Below, one piece after another: positions 61,596 to 64,000 of a DNA stretch of 64,000 nt. How positions within the stretch are numbered: the stretch's first letter is position 1; each line of letters starts with the position of its first letter. The notes beneath the pieces are model-generated. The model worked only from the letters and a program-made list of their open reading frames with translations, was not told where the DNA came from and ran no database searches. The position numbers were made by a program, and so were the translations under genes. Origin of the DNA: Lacticaseibacillus paracasei subsp. paracasei. Its GTDB lineage: Bacteria; Bacillota; Bacilli; Lactobacillales; Lactobacillaceae. The stretch covers positions 682,001-746,000 of the forward strand of contig NZ_AP012541.1 in NCBI RefSeq assembly GCF_000829035.1. Direction: 5' to 3'.

Positions 61596-64000
61596 ATGTT
61601 AAAGAATACTGCGAAGACTGCTACCGAAGTTGATGTTAAGAGTATGGTTGACGAATTGGTTGCGAATGCGCATGCCGCTTTGAAGATCATGAAAACTTTC
61701 GATCAAGAAAAGATCGATCACATCGTTCATCGGATGGCAATCGCTGGTTTGGATCATCATATGGAATTGGCAAAACTCGCTGTTGACGAGACGGGCCGAG
61801 GCGTGTGGGAAGATAAAGCGATCAAGAACATGTTCGCCACTGAAGAAATTTGGCATTCAATCAAGAACAACAAGACCGTTGGTGTGATCAATGAAGACAA
61901 GCAACGCGGCTTGGTATCGATTGCTGAACCAATTGGTGTTATCGCTGGTGTGACCCCAGTGACGAACCCAACTTCAACGACCATGTTCAAATCCGAAATT
62001 GCCATTAAAACCCGTAATCCAATCATTTTCGCCTTCCATCCGGGTGCCCAAAAGTCTTCAGCGCGTGCGTTGGAGGTCATCCGTGATGAAGCCGAAAAAG
62101 CAGGCTTACCAAAGGGTGCTTTGCAATATATCCCTGTACCAAGTATGGATGCGACTAAAGCTTTGATGGATCACCCTGGTATCGCCACGATTTTGGCAAC
62201 GGGCGGTCCTGGCATGGTTAAGTCCGCCTATTCATCAGGCAAGCCAGCACTGGGTGTTGGGGCCGGGAATGCGCCAGCTTACATTGAAGCCAGCGCTAAC
62301 ATCAAACAAGCTGTCAATGACTTAGTACTTTCAAAGAGTTTTGATAATGGCATGATCTGTGCTTCCGAACAAGGCGTGATTATTGATTCCAGCATTTACG
62401 ATGATGTGAAGAAGGAATTTGAAGCCCAAGGTGCTTACTTCGTTAAACAGAAGGACATGAAGAAGTTCGAAAGTACCGTCATTAATCTTGAAAAGCAAAG
62501 TGTCAATCCGCGAATCGTTGGTCAAAGTCCTAAGCAGATTGCTGAATGGGCGGGGATCACGATTCCTGATAACACCACGATTCTGATTGCTGAATTGAAA
62601 GGTGTTGGCGAAAAGTATCCACTGTCTCGTGAAAAACTAAGTCCAGTACTGGCCATGGTCAAAGCAGATGGTCATGAAGATGCCTTCAAGAAATGTGAAA
62701 CCATGCTTGATATCGGCGGTTTGGGTCATACGGCAGTCATTCACACGGCTGATGATGAGTTAGCTTTGAAGTATGCCGATGCTATGCAAGCTTGCCGGAT
62801 TTTGATCAACACACCATCTTCTGTCGGCGGGATTGGCGATCTTTACAACGAAATGATTCCAAGTTTGACACTGGGCTGCGGCTCATACGGTGGTAACTCA
62901 ATTTCGCATAACGTGGGGACGGTCGACTTGCTTAACATCAAGACAATGGCAAAACGCCGCAATAACATGCAGTGGATGAAATTGCCACCAAAGATCTATT
63001 TTGAAAAGAATTCTGTTCGTTACCTCGAACACATGGAAGGCATCAAACGGGCCTTCATCGTTGCTGATCGAAGCATGGAAAAGTTAGGCTTCGTCAAGAT
63101 CGTTGAAGATGTTCTGGCTCGGCGTGAAAATCCTGTTCAAGTTCAGACTTTTGTCGATGTTGAACCTGATCCATCAACTGACACGGTCTTCAAGGGGACC
63201 GATATCATGCGCTCATTTGGACCGGATACCGTCATTGCTATCGGCGGCGGGTCTGTTATGGATGCTGCCAAAGGGATGTGCTTGTTCAACGATGCCGGGG
63301 ATGCTGATTTCTTCGGCGCTAAGCAGAAATTCTTGGATATCCGGAAGCGGACTTACACCTTCCCGAATCTGAATAAGACAAAGCTTGTCTGCATTCCAAC
63401 AACTTCTGGGACTGGTTCAGAAGTAACACCTTTTGCGGTTATCACCGATTCCAAGGCTGGCATCAAGTATCCGTTAGCTGACTATGCATTGACGCCAGAC
63501 ATCGCGATTGTGGACAGTCAGTTCATCGAATCCGTACCGCCAGTGGTTGTCGCTGATTCCGGTTTGGATGTGCTCTGCCACGCAACCGAAAGTTATGTTT
63601 CAACCATGGCCACTCATTACACTAAGGGCCTGAGTTTGGAAGCAATCAAGTTGGTCTTCGAAAATCTGGAAAAGAGTTATCATGGCGACGTCGAAGCAAA
63701 GTCAAAGATGCATGACGCTTCAACCATTGCTGGGATGGCCTTTGCCAACGCACTGTTGGGCATTAACCACAGCATTGCGCATAAGATTGGGCAAGCGTTC
63801 CATCTGCCTCACGGTCGTTGCATCGCGATCACGATGCCACATGTTATTCGCTTCAATGCGAGTCAACCGAAGAAGCGCGCTATCTGGGCGAAGTATAGCT
63901 ACTTCCGCGCTAACGAAGACTACGCAGAAATCGCTCGCTACCTCGGCCTTCCTGGCAAGACAACTGATGAATTGGTTGAAAGCTATGTTCAGGCCTTCAT
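61596..64000 (+). CDS. adhE: bifunctional acetaldehyde-CoA/alcohol dehydrogenase (partial, runs off the window)
   Basis: At least 801 residues; ATG behind TTGGAGG; the 3' end lies outside. The N-terminal half is an acetyl-CoA-reducing aldehyde dehydrogenase (VTPVTNPTSTTMFKSEIAIKTRNPIIFAFHP, catalytic Cys in DNGMICASEQG). The C-terminal half is an iron-dependent alcohol dehydrogenase (AIGGGSVMDAAKG, PTTSGTGSEVTPFAVITD, iron ligands in HATESYVS and INHSIAHKIGQAFHLPHG). It makes ethanol from acetyl-CoA and re-oxidises two NADH; the protein forms spirosomes. Rex-like sites upstream fit redox control. Confidence 0.96.
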   Translation, partial: MLKNTAKTATEVDVKSMVDELVANAHAALKIMKTFDQEKIDHIVHRMAIAGLDHHMELAKLAVDETGRGVWEDKAIKNMFATEEIWHSIKNNKTVGVINEDKQRGLVSIAEPIGVIAGVTPVTNPTSTTMFKSEIAIKTRNPIIFAFHPGAQKSSARALEVIRDEAEKAGLPKGALQYIPVPSMDATKALMDHPGIATILATGGPGMVKSAYSSGKPALGVGAGNAPAYIEASANIKQAVNDLVLSKSFDNGMICASEQGVIIDSSIYDDVKKEFEAQGAYFVKQKDMKKFESTVINLEKQSVNPRIVGQSPKQIAEWAGITIPDNTTILIAELKGVGEKYPLSREKLSPVLAMVKADGHEDAFKKCETMLDIGGLGHTAVIHTADDELALKYADAMQACRILINTPSSVGGIGDLYNEMIPSLTLGCGSYGGNSISHNVGTVDLLNIKTMAKRRNNMQWMKLPPKIYFEKNSVRYLEHMEGIKRAFIVADRSMEKLGFVKIVEDVLARRENPVQVQTFVDVEPDPSTDTVFKGTDIMRSFGPDTVIAIGGGSVMDAAKGMCLFNDAGDADFFGAKQKFLDIRKRTYTFPNLNKTKLVCIPTTSGTGSEVTPFAVITDSKAGIKYPLADYALTPDIAIVDSQFIESVPPVVVADSGLDVLCHATESYVSTMATHYTKGLSLEAIKLVFENLEKSYHGDVEAKSKMHDASTIAGMAFANALLGINHSIAHKIGQAFHLPHGRCIAITMPHVIRFNASQPKKRAIWAKYSYFRANEDYAEIARYLGLPGKTTDELVESYVQAF

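Overview
The window is chromosomal DNA of a lactic acid bacterium, almost certainly the Lacticaseibacillus casei/paracasei/rhamnosus group. This rests on gene content and order: malolactic enzyme with its transporter and LysR regulator, ruvA-ruvB-queA-tgt-yajC-adhE, luxS, pepF, lexA, Rgg/MutR and ISL3/IS30/IS5 elements. It also fits the moderate GC content and the frequent TTG starts. The species is inferred from content, not from a database match.

Region 1 (1-13.7 kb) is a decayed accessory region. A nitroreductase gene is followed by an FMN-dependent lactate-oxidase-type gene split by an 877-bp IS5-family element. Next comes a heavily eroded prophage or capsid-forming satellite: an integrase split by an IS30 element, a CI-like repressor lacking its N-terminus, a portal gene that begins at a deletion junction and carries a frameshift, an intact fused protease-capsid gene, and a head-tail connector. 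Near the right end lies an AbiH-type phage-defence gene interrupted by two elements (IS1182-like and IS30). The right edge abuts a broken tRNA-Ala(GGC) and an intact tRNA-Ala(CGC). Each insertion has a readable target duplication, and removing each element in silico restores the host reading frame.

Region 2 (13.8-37.3 kb) is ordinary core and niche genome: a PadR regulator with a HAAS-type membrane protein, SemiSWEET, an AI-2E-family permease, autoregulated lexA, an AEC permease, 5-formyl-THF cyclo-ligase, a CorA-type channel with a structured leader, the malolactic cluster mleR / mleS-mleT, tpx, an Rgg regulator divergent from an ABC exporter, and pepF.

Region 3 (37.4-38.9 kb) is an ISL3-family element inserted at the foot of a terminator hairpin.

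Region 4 (39-64 kb) is housekeeping: SDR, ndk, a P-type ATPase, a prolyl aminopeptidase, a Kef-type antiporter, MarR with a divergent hydrolase, nrdI, an aldo/keto reductase, DUF421/DUF3290, a Met-type T-box leader before a MetE-like methyltransferase, luxS, ruvAB, queA, tgt, yajC, and adhE behind Rex-like sites. AdhE runs off the end.

Two things stand out as possibly undescribed. One is a family of about 140-bp intergenic elements (four full copies and one half copy). Their nested stems differ in sequence but keep pairing, so they look selected for structure. The other is a small RNA-like transcription unit of about 188 nt, antisense between queA and tgt, with its own promoter, terminator and a perfect 11-bp end-to-end stem.
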